Part shown: positions 34,198-45,523 of the stretch, piece by piece | How the letters are laid out: every line of letters begins with the position of its first letter | Numbering within the stretch: position 1 is the stretch's first letter | Origin: Rugalucina vietnamica | Lineage: Eukaryota; Mollusca; Bivalvia; Lucinida; Lucinidae | Direction of reading: 5' to 3' | DNA length: 64,000 nt | NCBI GenBank assembly: GCA_964017185.1 | Contig: OZ024877.1 | Coordinates: 62,367,211 to 62,431,210 of the forward strand | Position numbers and translations under genes: made by a program | The notes under the pieces: generated by a model | Seen by the model: only the letters and a program-made list of their open reading frames with translations | Told to the model about the DNA's origin: nothing | Databases searched by the model: none

Positions 34198-34203
34198 ATA
34201 AAA

Positions 34204-34789
34204 GTATTGACATTTCAGTTATCAAAATAGATTTGCAGATAGATGGACCGGTAAGACAGGGTGAATACATGGAAGAGGTAGGTAGCAGTAAAACCTTCAA
34301 CACGGCGGTGATTCAAATGATACTACCCGTGCTTTCGTCTAAGACATTACTGCATGTATTGCTGTAGTCCGAGTATTCCGGTTTTTGTGCGAGTACTATA
34401 GTACGGCTGTCGTTACATCGTGTATGCAGTAGCGTCTCGGATGACAGCACAGGTAGTATCAAATAAATCGCCCGAGTTTTTCAACAATCCACTCGAAACC
34501 TAGCGATGTTAATGAATGACAAAATCATTTTGATCGTGCATAAATTCTGCACAAAGGAAAGAAATAATGGTGCACTATATTTTACAGCCTCTCACATTTT
34601 CATACGCGTAAAAGCTTTCATTTTATGCTCATTCCGGGCGAACTTCAGTTTCTCATTATTAGCACGTGCTTTGCGTGACGCCCGGTAACGAGCATAAGTT
34701 AAAGCCATGTATTAACAGCAGGTGCGCGCGTGAATTGTAATATTAAAACATAGCTTCCTCTTCATTAATAAACGGTTGTTAATATCGTG
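34204..34789. other. No gene seen
   Basis: Intergenic sequence between the transposon at 32451-34197 and an F1 MITE. No exon or repeat was recognised. Confidence 0.4.
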
Positions 34790-34975
34790 TGACACGGGTT
34801 TTTATGCAATAATGGTTCTTATTTTGATCCAAAGCATCGCTGTGGCGGTTCTGACTTGTACTCACAATCTATGTTTTGTGCCAAAATATTAATAATATCA
34901 AACTTTTTCTGATGCAATTTTCAGTTTTTACTGCTGAAACAATACTCTGTGCATTGTATGGGCAAATATCTTATA
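34790..34975 (-). mobile_element. Foldback MITE family F1, partial
   Basis: It contains GGCGGTTCTGACTTGTACTC and ACAATCTATGTTTTG, from one half of the central palindrome, and ends near CATTGTATGGGCAAAT, the reverse of the family terminus. Confidence 0.55.
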
Positions 34976-35081
34976 ATGGCAAGATAATTTGGTAATTTGT
35001 TTTGCTATTAGTTTCTTTCGCCAATGCCCACTTCAGTTTAACAACATCTTTCAACAGGATAGTCGATACAAAGAAAACTTT

Positions 35082-36230
35082 AGGGTCACTGAAGTAGCCG
35101 AAACCGTGGTATGGCCCACCCCTCTTCTCTTTAATATGTTCACTGCTCTTAAAGGATCTCAGTTTAAATTTTATTTGCTATTATTACAGCTGGTGTTGTG
35201 CCGTGTGGCGGCCCTAAAACGTCTCCCCGTACATCATCCATAGTGCAGATTATATTTTCCTTTTGGTCCTTTGAGACCTCGAGTGTATTCTGAAAAATCA
35301 GAAAAAATATTTTGGTTTAGATTTATTTTCTTACCAACATGTGATATATTTGGCCCCATTTGGAATTTACTAGTCTTAGTATCGACTTCCCTGTTGAAAG
35401 ATACAAATTTACAGTAATTCTCTTTATCTCCATGTTGCCAAATCTTTAGGGTCACAGAAGACGCTTGAGTTGCCGAAACCGCGGAATGACCCACCCCTCT
35501 TCTTTTTAATATGTTCACTACGCTTAAAGGATCTCAGTTTAATTTTCCTTTATTAGCGAGACTTTGGAATTTGCGAGCCTGTTGGTTACTGTCCGAATTT
35601 ACTGTTGAATGAAATATAAAAGCATGATCCTTTTGAAGCAGTGAAAACATTCAAAGGAATGTAGTATGGACCGTATTGCGCAATTTTGGGTACTGAACCC
35701 TCATCAGCGACCCTTTATAAACTGGCGACGATAGCCAGATAACTATACTGCAATTTCAAATATTTTCAAAAGGTAAGTTTAAATCAAATACACATCCAAA
35801 ACGAGGTCAAATAATTAAAACATTGTTCAGAAGATGGTTCTAAACGTACATTTTTAATTATTCTAGCTAATCTCAAAGGACCCAAAGAAATAGTATAATC
35901 TGCACTATGGATGATGTACGGGTAGACTTTTCAGGGCTGCCACACACCAGCTGCAGAAATAGCAAATAAAATATAAAAGCTTGATCCTTTCGAAGCAGTG
36001 CAAACATTCAAAATGGCGTAGTATGGGCCATATTGCGCAATTTTGGGTACTGAAACCTCGTCAGTGACCCTTTATAAACCGGCGACGATAGTCAGATAAA
36101 TATACTGCAATTTCAAACATGTGCACAAGGTTAAGTCTAAATCAAAGACCCTAAACGGCGTCAAATAATTAAATCATTGTTTAGAAGATGGTTCTAAACG
36201 TACATTTTTTATCATTCTGAATATTAAAAA
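35082..36230. repeat. Compound inverted and direct repeat cluster (family G)
   Basis: CGTACATCATCCATAGTGC (about 35227) and its reverse complement (about 35905) bound a foldback of about 700 bp. GATCCTTTTGAAGCAGTG with GGTACTGAACCCTCATCAG (35625-35870) is repeated at 35980-36230. CCGAAACCGTGGTATGGCCC (near 35100) is repeated at about 35470. Related sequence is at 50850-51235, 54900-55225 and 61255-61320. No coding sequence. Confidence 0.65.
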
Positions 36231-37107
36231 TTTGCAAAATAAACATAAACACTGAAATTTCTGAATTAAATGAATTATTTCTTTTCACATTACTTTTTTC
36301 TTGGCTTCTGCAGCAGCGTAGTTTTGTTTCTCATTTCAATGTCAACAATATCATATTCATGTAAAAATGATATAATGAGGGTAGCTGAGTAGCAATCTTG
36401 GTCTCCTTATATCAATCATCAAACATGTCGGGACGGAGCCCACGATTTTTCAAGGTATTAATAAAGTAGCAATCTATCAGTCAACCTTTCTACCATTTTC
36501 GCTCCCTTCTGTGTAGTCCGTCTTATGTTTACTGAAAAAAATGAAAGGGACGTGAAACTGAATAGAATTGGGTTTAAGATTTAAAATTTAACAACAAATC
36601 TTCCTGGTGCCTTCATTTAAACAAGGAAGGATATATATTAAGTAGAATACGATCATATTATGAATATGTTCAAGTCGTTTTACAAAATTGATGTGTGGGA
36701 ATGTATAAGATTGCCAAGCCGAGTAAGTTAAATTTTGTATGTAAAACATTGATATGTTCCCCATGTTTAGAGTTATATGTTAAACGTCCTTGTTAACAAT
36801 TTATCAGACATGTCGGAACGGAGCGACCGCTAACGGGGGTTTAACCAGTCCAATTTGATACGCTAACTGTACAGTCACGTGATATGCAATGAACAAGGAG
36901 ACCAGCTGGGTCTGTGACGTTACAGTTAACTTCTTGTAGACTTTAACTATAAGCAGCTGCGTGAGTGTTGCTCAGAAATACTACAAAACATACGTTGGTA
37001 CCGAACCAAGGAACTCGAGGTTCGGAGCGCTATACCCTACCAACTTATCACTGTTTTCTACTACTAAGCCACAATACTTGAGTATGCTGTGCACGTATAG
37101 CTCCTGC
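36231..37107. other. No gene; short SINE remnant
   Basis: At about 36540-36563, GAAAGGGACGTGAAACTGAA matches the 3' part of the SINE at 58316-58589. The rest shows no recognised feature. Confidence 0.45.
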
Positions 37108-37116
37108 AAGCTAGAT

Positions 37117-40100
37117 GATAGTTCGTCTCTCACTAATGAGAAAGACCATCATTATTTCTTGAATAGTGCTGATGTGTGTTGGTGAGTTCTTTGATGGCTG
37201 ACTAGGCCAATTCTGGCTCTAAACTGTCGGTTGCAAGTAGAGCAAGTCAATGTCATAGAGTCTGATGGTGGCACATTTGTTTTGGCTTTGCGCTCTCTTC
37301 GCTTTCTTTCAGCATCACAGATTCTCTTCTTTTCATAAAGAGCTGCTCCTTTGTTGATGAGACCTCGCCACTTTGATCGCTCCTGTGCAGTCTGTTCCCA
37401 AGACCCCATTGGTATTTCAAAATCCTTCAGAGAGGCTTTGAGGGTGTCTTTGTAGCGTTTCTTCTGGCCACCTTGAGAGCGCTTTCCCTCCTGTAGTTCT
37501 CCATAGAAAACTTTCTTTGGAAGTCGCGCATCAGGCATTCTTATAACATGGCCAGTCCATCTTAGCTGTGCTAGCTTTAAGACTGTATGCATGCTTTGCA
37601 TCCCTGCTTTCGTCAGGACCTCTGTGTCTGGAATCTTGTCCTGCCACTTGATTTTTAACAACTTTCTCAAACAGCTTAAGTGGAAATGGTTAAGTCTTTT
37701 TGCATGGCGTTGGTATACTGTCCAGGTCTCACATGCATACAAGAGGGTTGGCAGTACCACAGCCTTGTAGACTTTCAGCTTGGTGTCAAGCTTGATTCCA
37801 TTTCGCTCCCAGACATTTGCACGGAGTCGTCCGAATGCCACACTAGCCTTTGCAATTCTGGCAGTGATCTCATCATCAATATGCACTGCTCTGGAGAGAG
37901 TGCTTCCCAGGTAGGTGAACTTGTCAACAACTTTCAGTTTTTGCCCATTCACAGTGATGGTTGGTTCATTATATGGCTTTCCGGGCGCTGGTTGGTGTAC
38001 AACCTCTGTCTTTTTTGTGCTGATTGTGAGATCATAGTTATCACATGACTGTGAGACTTGATCCATGGCTCTTTGCATTTTTGCCTCTGTGCTGGCATTC
38101 TTATCCATATCATCTGCATAGAGGAGCTCATCTAGCACATCAGTCTGGACCTTAGTTTTGGCTTGCAACCTTCTGAGGTTGAATATATTGCCATCAAAAC
38201 GGTACCTGATTGGAAAACCAGTGTCACTGTCCTGAAAAGCATCCATAAGCATGGCAGAAAACATCATGCTGAACAGTGTTGGTGCCAGAACACAGCCTTG
38301 TTTGACCCCATTTGTTACTTCAAATGGTTCAGAGAACTCTCCATCATTTTGCACACGTGCCTGCATGCCATCATGAAACTGCCGCACCATTGCTATGAAT
38401 CTGGGTGGACAGCCAAACTTGGCCATGATTTTCCAGAGTCCATCACGACTAACAGTGTCAAAAGCTTTGGTGAGGTCAACAAACGTCATGTATAGATCTA
38501 CATTCTGTTCTTGGCATTTCTCCTGAAGCTGTCTTGCTGTGAATATCATGTCTATTGTCCCTCTGTCTTTTCTGAATCCACATTGACTTTCTGGGATAAG
38601 TCCCGTCTGATCAAGATGAACATTCAGACGATTCAACAGAATTTTTGCAAGTATCTTCCCAGCAATAGATAGGAGGGAGATGCCTCTGTGATTGTCACAG
38701 ACTTGAGGATTTCCTTTCCGCTTGTATAGGTGGATTATGGATGCATCCTTAAATTCTTGTGGGATAGCCTCCTTTTTCCACATACAGTGAAACAACTCTG
38801 TCAGTTTCTCTGCCATGGGTAGCCCCACAGCCTTGTAAACTTCGGCAGGAATTGCATCTGCACCTGGGGCTTTGCCAGATGATAGTTGTTGAACTGCTTT
38901 TCTTGTTTCCGTAACGGCAGGAAATTCATCTAACAGAACATTGCACTCTATCTGTGGAAGTCTGTCGATTGCATCCTCATTGATGCTTGATGGTCGATTA
39001 AGCACACTATTGAAGTGTTCTGCCCACCTTTCCAAGATAGCTTCTTTATCTGTGAGAAGAGTGTTTCCATCTGCACTGAGCAATGTGGTGGCTCCAGAAC
39101 TCTTTGGACCATAAATGGTTTTCAGTGCATCATGAAATTTCTTCATGTCCTTTCTATCCGCAAAAGACTGAATTTCTTCTGTTTTCTTCCTCAGCCAGGA
39201 ATCTTGCATGTCCCTAAGCTTGGTCTGGACTGTCTTACAAATGTTGCTGTAGGCTGCTTTCTTTGATACTGAGCTAGTTTCATCTTGATGTGCCTTGTGC
39301 AATCGGTGCTTTTCTTCAAGAAGCCTCTGAATTTCGTCATCATTCTCATCAAACCAGTCTTGATGTTTGCGAGATGGATGGCCTAAGGTGCTTGCAGCTG
39401 AAGAAAGAACTGTTTTATGGAAAACTGTCCAGTTTTCTTCGGGGTCCTCTGAACTGAGATTCATTGCATCCAGTTGGTTGCAAATGTCTGTTAAGAAATC
39501 TTGCCTCATGCTGTCTTTATTCAGCTTTGAGACATCCAGTCTCTTAGGAGCTTTCTTGCCTTGAGGTCGCCTCACAGGCTGTATTCTTAGGTTGAGTTTG
39601 CTGACAACCAGTCTATGATCTGTCCAGCAGTCTGCACCACACATAGTCTTTGTCATTTTAACATCTTGCCTGTCTGTTCTCCGCACTATGACATAGTCTA
39701 TGAGATGCCAGTGTTTGGAGCGGGGATGCATCCAGGATGTTTTGTTCCTATTAGGTAGACGGAAGACTGTGTTGGTGATTAGAAGGTCATGTTCAGCACA
39801 CTTCCTGAGAAGCAAGAGACCATTGCTGTTGCACTTTCCAACCCCTTCTGGACCTATAACTCCTTCCCAGGTCTGGTGGTCTGTACCCACTCTGGCATTA
39901 AAGTCGCCAAGAAGGATAAGCTTGTCTGTGCGGGGTGTTGCAGAAATAACATTGTCTAGGTCATCATAGAACTTGTCCTTGACCTCATCTGGATTGGTCA
40001 TTGTGGGTGCATAAGCACTGACAATAGTTGCATGTTTATTGCCTGACAGAGGAAGTCTCAATGTCATTAGACGGTCATTAATGCCTTTTGGCAATCCTGA

Positions 40101-41314
40101 CAGCTTACCAACAAGTTCTGTTTTGATGGCAAAGCCAACTCCTGCTTCACGCCTCTCTTCACTTTTGCGTCCACTCCAGAAGAAGGTGTATCCAGCACCA
40201 ACTTCTTTGATCTCCCCAACATCTGCGAACCGAGTCTCACTCAATGCAGCTATCTGTATATCATACCTCCCAAGTTCTCTGCCCACAAGGGCCGTTCTAC
40301 GCTGTGGTCTATCTGACCCAGCATTGTCCATTAAAGTACGCACATTCCATGCGCCAAACCGTAAGGGAATTACTCTAGCTTTTTTCTTTGTATTTCGACC
40401 GCTTAAGGGGATCCCCGCTGATCGCGGTTAACCAGCCAGGGGGTTTGAAGCAGGCAATTGTTTAGGGCACCTTTTCTAGCCCCTTCCCCATGCTACGGGG
40501 GTGAGCAGTGCGGTCCTAAATAGGTCTGCTCAGTCGCTCAGCCGACTGCCGAATTCTGCTTACTGCTTCTCCTCACAGAAAGCGACCATTAGAACTGAGC
40601 CGCCTGTGTGCAGGTCTGCAACCACAGCTCCCAGTGTGTCCTACACCTGCTGCTTCGCCACTCGCCCATCGCCACAGGACTTTGTAGGTATGTGGGTGCA
40701 AGTGTGATGAAATTGTTGTGTATGCAAGTGCTTGTGTGTTGAGAAATAAGATGACATGCGCTATGAAATTGGATTATAGTGAGGAAGAGGTGCGCAACGT
40801 CAACCTCACTCTCTAGTCCTCGCCCAGCTGCGCCCAGAGGCAAGACACAGGTCAAGACGTCTGGAGTTGGGTTTGGATGCAGTGGATGACCGTAACATCT
40901 TTAGTGCCTTGTCACGCTCTGCATGTTCCACAACATGTTGCTGTATCGCTTTCTGAACCGTTGAATCAGGTGATTTCTTCCGCTCCATCTACCGAAACAG
41001 TCTTTGCATATCTGGACTAGGCATATCCAGACACACAGGTTTGATTTTGGAGTTTCCTTCTCCTAGATGAATTGCTGGCCACAGCTGAAGAGCTCCATCT
41101 ACCCTTCCTTAGGTTTTGTTTAGAGACCTGTAAACTCCTAGGAGGACTGTCAACCAAGACTAATGAGTTCCCCCTGCCCAGCTAGATTTTTGTGTAGAGA
41201 ACTAGCTTAACTCCTAGATGAGTTGCCTTCCAAGGCTAACGAGCCCCATCTGCACCGCATGACAACAGGTAGTACTGATTACATGTTACAGTAGCAGTTA
41301 AACTGACCTGACCA
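37117..41314 (-). mobile_element. Full-length RTE-like LINE, copy 2
   Basis: It is flanked by a 9-bp target duplication, AAGCTAGAT on the + strand, at 37108-37116 and 41315-41323. It is colinear with 17285-21481 and nearly identical, including the 5' region and short 3' end. Its 5' end faces the TSP1-C1q gene, whose first ATG is about 780 bp away, in divergent orientation. Confidence 0.92.
37152..40343 (-). CDS. RTE-like LINE ORF2, copy 2
   Basis: This is an intact ORF of the same length as 18255-21446, differing at about ten of 1063 residues (for example the GG to VG change near residue 506 and E to D near the C-terminus). All endonuclease, reverse-transcriptase (YADD) and zinc-finger motifs are preserved. 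Both copies are therefore candidates for active or very recently active elements. The frame also extends upstream of the GTG through a W-N-V-R-T motif without an in-frame ATG, as in copy 1. Confidence 0.88.
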   Translation of the reverse strand: MRTLMDNAGSDRPQRRTALVGRELGRYDIQIAALSETRFADVGEIKEVGAGYTFFWSGRKSEERREAGVGFAIKTELVGKLSGLPKGINDRLMTLRLPLSGNKHATIVSAYAPTMTNPDEVKDKFYDDLDNVISATPRTDKLILLGDFNARVGTDHQTWEGVIGPEGVGKCNSNGLLLLRKCAEHDLLITNTVFRLPNRNKTSWMHPRSKHWHLIDYVIVRRTDRQDVKMTKTMCGADCWTDHRLVVSKLNLRIQPVRRPQGKKAPKRLDVSKLNKDSMRQDFLTDICNQLDAMNLSSEDPEENWTVFHKTVLSSAASTLGHPSRKHQDWFDENDDEIQRLLEEKHRLHKAHQDETSSVSKKAAYSNICKTVQTKLRDMQDSWLRKKTEEIQSFADRKDMKKFHDALKTIYGPKSSGATTLLSADGNTLLTDKEAILERWAEHFNSVLNRPSSINEDAIDRLPQIECNVLLDEFPAVTETRKAVQQLSSGKAPGADAIPAEVYKAVGLPMAEKLTELFHCMWKKEAIPQEFKDASIIHLYKRKGNPQVCDNHRGISLLSIAGKILAKILLNRLNVHLDQTGLIPESQCGFRKDRGTIDMIFTARQLQEKCQEQNVDLYMTFVDLTKAFDTVSRDGLWKIMAKFGCPPRFIAMVRQFHDGMQARVQNDGEFSEPFEVTNGVKQGCVLAPTLFSMMFSAMLMDAFQDSDTGFPIRYRFDGNIFNLRRLQAKTKVQTDVLDELLYADDMDKNASTEAKMQRAMDQVSQSCDNYDLTISTKKTEVVHQPAPGKPYNEPTITVNGQKLKVVDKFTYLGSTLSRAVHIDDEITARIAKASVAFGRLRANVWERNGIKLDTKLKVYKAVVLPTLLYACETWTVYQRHAKRLNHFHLSCLRKLLKIKWQDKIPDTEVLTKAGMQSMHTVLKLAQLRWTGHVIRMPDARLPKKVFYGELQEGKRSQGGQKKRYKDTLKASLKDFEIPMGSWEQTAQERSKWRGLINKGAALYEKKRICDAERKRRERKAKTNVPPSDSMTLTCSTCNRQFRARIGLVSHQRTHQHTSALFKK

Positions 41315-41323
41315 AAGCTAGAT

Positions 41324-42095
41324 AGCGCACTTTGATATAGCCAGTGGAAGTATATGGTGTGTTGTTCGTTTCAATTAATACATTTCTATGCAACTATCCT
41401 GGAAATACGTCATTTCTCTTGAACGGGAATGACCCTTATACCGAGGTAAGGTTGTTTTCTTTGCGTTTTCCAAATATTTCATACAATTTTGCAGGATGTA
41501 ACCAATACATTTCAACGCTTGCGGTTGATCGAGTCGGAAATAAAATTTAGATCGAATAACTCAAAATCATTCTAAAACAGTTTTGTAAAGAAGGGATTTA
41601 CTTTGACATTTAATATATTTAATAATTATGTTTAATTTTCCTGCATATAACGTTTATGTACCATTTGCATCCATGCCCCCAGGCCTGGGTGGGTTTGGGA
41701 ATAGCCATGGGCGTGCATGAGTTGGAGTAAATCTTTACATTACCCCCACAGTACGGGAGAACGCTTGTCCACATTAGTGTTCTGTGGGAATAAATCCTAG
41801 TCTTTGTCCACTGCACTTCCGCTTCCGAAAATAGATGGCTTGAGTTTCAACTTCTTTTGTACATGGTCAGCTTCTTTTTGTATAGTTTTAATTATTTTAC
41901 TCTTGTTGTTTTTGAAAAAAAAAACTGTACAACATTTGTCAACATTACAATTTATGCATTTTTCCCGCAAAATCGTATGAAATATGTACAATGCATTAGC
42001 CTTAAAGCAACAGTTACCCGTATCTATACTATTTAAGCTCATCACGATCAGTTTAAACATACATTTGATTATTCAGTTTTGAAAACGACTCTCTG
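41324..42095. other. Presumed 5' flank of the TSP1-C1q gene
   Basis: No repeat family or coding exon was recognised here. It lies between the LINE and the first ATG of the gene and should contain its promoter, but I see no certain core-promoter motif. Confidence 0.4.
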
Positions 42096-42413
42096 ATGAT
42101 GGGTGACCAGGTTGAGCTACACAATAAATTTGACGAGGATAACTATGAAATTCCGGAGCGATTGGACGAAGAAGAACAATATGAAAACCTTGTAATTAAC
42201 ACAAATGACGAACCTGCGACAAGCTCAAATACAGATACCACTACAGTCAGCGATAACCAAAGAGTCGCCGTTAACAATACAAAGCATACAGGCGTGGCTG
42301 ACAATGGCAGTGCTTCTAACTCAAAGTGTGGCCTGCAAAAACTATGTACAGTGTTTCTTACAATAATTGTTATCATCAGTGCTGTAGTGTTCGGTGTTTT
42401 CATACACAAGCTG
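42096..42413 (+). CDS. TSP1-C1q type II membrane protein, exon 1 (cytoplasmic tail and membrane helix)
   Basis: It starts at ATGATG (42096; the second Met could also be used) and ends CACAAGCTG before a GTAAGT donor. It encodes 106 residues: an acidic, hydrophilic N-terminal tail without signal peptide containing YEIP and YENL, then a hydrophobic segment (VFLTIIVIISAVVFGVFI, about residues 84-103). That arrangement indicates type II topology with the tail in the cytosol. YENL fits the pYxN Grb2-SH2 consensus and YEIP is a possible SH2-type site; both are predictions. It joins in phase 0 to 43711. Confidence 0.8.
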
Positions 42414-42542
42414 GTAAGTTAAGAAATGATGGATTGGAATGTGTTATAAAATACCGAGGATATTGAACTATAAATTTTTAACTTTTACCAGCTGCGAATT
42501 ATGGTATCATTTCTTAAGTATCGCGGAATGGCTGATAAAAAA

Positions 42543-43300
42543 GGAACAAGTAGGCAAAGATCAGGAAAAGGCGCAATCAGAAAAAGATTCCCACTCCAAA
42601 AACCGAGATGGGAAAAAACTAACAATCAGATAATTATACCATGAAAATATATCGTAAGCCGACTGAGCAGCTATTTTCCCAATAGGTGGTCACTCAGTTA
42701 CCTTTATTTAACTTAAAATATGAAAACATACATAAGGCGCCAGCAGCACAAAAATTTTAAACACCAAGACATAAATAAAAAAAACCACCACAGAAGTATC
42801 GCCTTAGATGGATCAGTAACACAAAGTTACTGGCGGGCTTAAACCAGGTTTAAATGGCCATATCCTCAACCTCAGCTTCTGCAGTGGTTCATAACATTTA
42901 GGTAGTTCTTCGGTCCTCGTGGTGAATCTCTAACTAGTCAATGAATCATCAAGAACAAGCAAATAAATCATGATAAACATCCTGATGAATCAAAAACCAG
43001 GACTCACAGATTGAGTAAGCTGCCCGACGATGGAGATCCCTGGGCGCCGAATAACCTACTAATTCCGGAGCAAAAGAAAAACACCAGTTGGACTCCGGTC
43101 GGCAAAGCAACAGAAAAGAAGCTCCGGCCCCAAAATGAATAGCTTTAAGTCGGGGCCATCATAAGGTCTGACGCCCGACCCACCGGTGTGCAATTAAAGA
43201 AGGCAGCATTGTTATCAACCATGATTGGGTTAAAAACTAAGCATGCAGACTGTCGCATAACATTCAAGTTATAACCTATACGTCTGTAACGTAAAGTATC
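42543..43300 (-). mobile_element. Penelope-like element with end of RT ORF
   Basis: This is a reverse-strand copy including the terminal non-coding unit and the last part of the RT-linked ORF (about 43150-43300). It lies antisense in intron 1 of the TSP1-C1q gene. Confidence 0.7.
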
Positions 43301-43424
43301 GTCTGTAAAGTATCGTTTCAAAAGATTTTATACTCTTTGCAAGTTGAAAACAAATTGTACAACTTCAGTTGGTTTTGGTTCGAAAATTAGTTTACATGTA
43401 TAATTTTTGTAAGTTTATAAAAAG

Positions 43425-43665
43425 GGACACGTAGACAATGATCAGGAAAAGGCGCGATCAGAAATAAATTTTCACTCCAAAAACCGAGGTGGGAAAAATC
43501 AAATTCGCAATTAGGTACTTATACTTAGAGAACATATCGTTAGCCGAGTGAGCAACTATTTCCCAATAGGCGGTCACTCAGTTACCCAAAATTAACTAAA
43601 ACTATGAAAACGTACATAAGGTTCAAACAGTATCGCATTGGAACGATATAAACCATGTATGTAGC
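43425..43665 (-). mobile_element. Penelope-like element 3' tail, diverged
   Basis: The order of motifs matches the family tail (GATCAGGAAAAGGCGC, then CACTCCAAAAACCGAGGTGG, then CGGTCACTCAGTTACC), but there are many substitutions, so this is an older insertion. It ends about 45 bp before exon 2. Confidence 0.6.
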
Positions 43666-43710
43666 CCTGTCGATAAAAATACATCGGGAAAATTGTCTTT
43701 CTTCTTACAG

Positions 43711-43762
43711 GAATCCAGGATATCAGCGATAGAGGCTAACGAACAAAGACGTTCGTCTAAAG
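43711..43762 (+). CDS. TSP1-C1q type II membrane protein, exon 2 (stalk)
   Basis: A 52-bp exon between CTTCTTACAG and GTACTA encodes ESRISAIEANEQRRSSK, a short polar stalk after the membrane helix, and leaves in phase 1. Phase 1 matches all the following TSP1 and C1q exons, which supports the call. The weak donor (GTACTA) lowers certainty. Confidence 0.6.
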
Positions 43763-44189
43763 GTACTAACTGATGACCCTATTTCAAGCCATGAAAGATA
43801 CATGTCTTTATCAAGCTTCATTTTGAATCAATGAATTGATCAGTGTTGACTTGAGTCGTAAATTAAGTAAGGACTTATAAAGAGGGAAGGACAACAGACA
43901 CGATCAGACATTATCAGGTAGGGGAAATATATTGATTTATACAATATCAATAGATTTATAGAGTTTCTATCGATTTATAGAACAAACAGTATATAAATTT
44001 ATAGATGAAACAGGTAATATGTATACGAAACGTTACTGAATGAAAACCGCATCCTGAAACCGTGTCCACATTTGTGTCTCGGGTTTATGCCACGAAATTT
44101 TGCTTTTTAATGGTGCACGTGATATGTATCTTAACGATGACGTTTCAAACAAAATAATGCAGATTTAACTACGCTTGGTTTCCGAACAG

Positions 44190-44375
44190 GTCTTACACAA
44201 ACCGGGTTGTACAAGCAAAGAAGTTGGCTAGAGGCTGGAAATTTTGGATTTAGAAAGTCGACGAATTGTACTATCCGTATGACAAAAACAAAGGCGCTGA
44301 TCAGCTTCGTAGATTCTGCGAAGCTGATCTGCGCCTTTGCTTTCGCATATGCAGATTGTTTGTTTTCTCAAATAA
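44190..44375. mobile_element. MITE with GATCAG palindrome
   Basis: The hairpin is GGCGCTGATCAGCTTCG facing CGAAGCTGATCTGCGCC, preceded by the family flank AATTGTACTATCCGTA in inverse orientation. Confidence 0.65.
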
Positions 44376-45225
44376 TTCTTGAGTAATAAGTTCGCACACT
44401 GCATCAAAGTAAGTGGCTGAAACATAATTACTTTTACTACATTTACATTTACACGAATTATGGACAATGTCGGTTATTCTTTTTGTTTTCTTTTACGTAT
44501 ACATCACTACGTTTTTTGCCGTCATTTTTGTTTCTATACGACATCGATATATAAATGTAGATGTACAAAACAAATATACTCATGTATCTGCAGTTCATGG
44601 CGTGTATGATGATGTTTCGATAGTTTTTGTAAGTGACGGATTTGCTAATACTAATGTTGTGCAGCGAGGGGATATTCATATTCTTCACTTTCTAGGGTGG
44701 TTGCTGTTGCACCGGTTCTGTATCAGTATTGCATATAGCCCATTTTGAATGCTAGGCTATCCAAAACTTGGATAGAAGTCTCATAAAGCGATGAAAACGT
44801 ACCGACATAACCGTGGTTGTGGACTAGGACGTACATTGTAGGTAGCAGCAATATTCAACAGTGATTTTTCTATTGATGTATATACATAGTTTGTGCAGAC
44901 GGTCCCGCTATTTTTTTCAAAACTGACACCTTAATATAAGGTCGTGCATTTGTTTACGTGTAAAATGAGTGTACCCGTTCCTGCTTTCTACGCAAATATT
45001 AAGTTTTAGCGCAAATTAGCTTTCGTAATCGCAATATTATCGTTTTATGTTTGTTTCGTTTCGGATATTTAAACATGCAATTTCTATATGGAGTCGGAAT
45101 TCCAAACGCTGATTGTTTCTTTGGTTCGTTGTAATCTAACATAATCGAATGGTTTTCTTATGATATCATAGAAGCCTGCTTGCACTACCAGGATCCCTAC
45201 ATACGATGTCCGGCGATTTAGCATA

Positions 45226-45515
45226 ACGAAAAATTGCCCATGCTTTATACAGAGAGCGTCACCCTCGTTAAATATTGTACAAATAAATAAATAAATAAAT
45301 AAATAAATAAGAAAGAGAATTTTTCAGCTGCAAAAATTGATAAAATTCATAGTAGAAAATAAATGGTAGTTTTAGTATTTATGCTTTGAACACTGATCGT
45401 CGGTACACGTTAGAACCGCCTCGGTGAGGCGGTTCTAACAAATACCCATAAATTATGTTAAGATCAAAAATAAGAAAAATATGTATATGCCGGTTCATCC
45501 CATTTTTATTATAAT
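45226..45515 (+). mobile_element. Foldback MITE family F1 with nested LINE tail
   Basis: The left terminus is AAAATTGCCCATGC. The central palindrome is GAACCGCCTCGGTGAGGCGG with TTC, well preserved. It is interrupted near its left end by a CR1/Jockey-like 3' tail (45249-45310). Confidence 0.65.
45249..45310 (+). mobile_element. CR1/Jockey-like LINE 3' end, dead-on-arrival copy
   Basis: AGCGTCACCCTCGTTAAATA followed by (AAAT)n matches the 3' end of the LINE at 9880-12806 (AGCGTAACCCTCGTAAAATA plus AAAT repeats). Only about 60 bp were inserted. Confidence 0.75.
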
Positions 45516-45523
45516 TACCTGAG

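Noticed and set aside
37680..40707. Open frames on the strand opposite the LINE ORFs
   Set aside because: They are shadows of the long ORF; the same shadows occur in both copies because the copies are nearly identical.
42143..42409. Antisense frame over exon 1 of the TSP1-C1q gene
   Set aside because: The sense frame has a membrane helix and a donor in the right phase; the antisense frame has neither a domain nor splice support.
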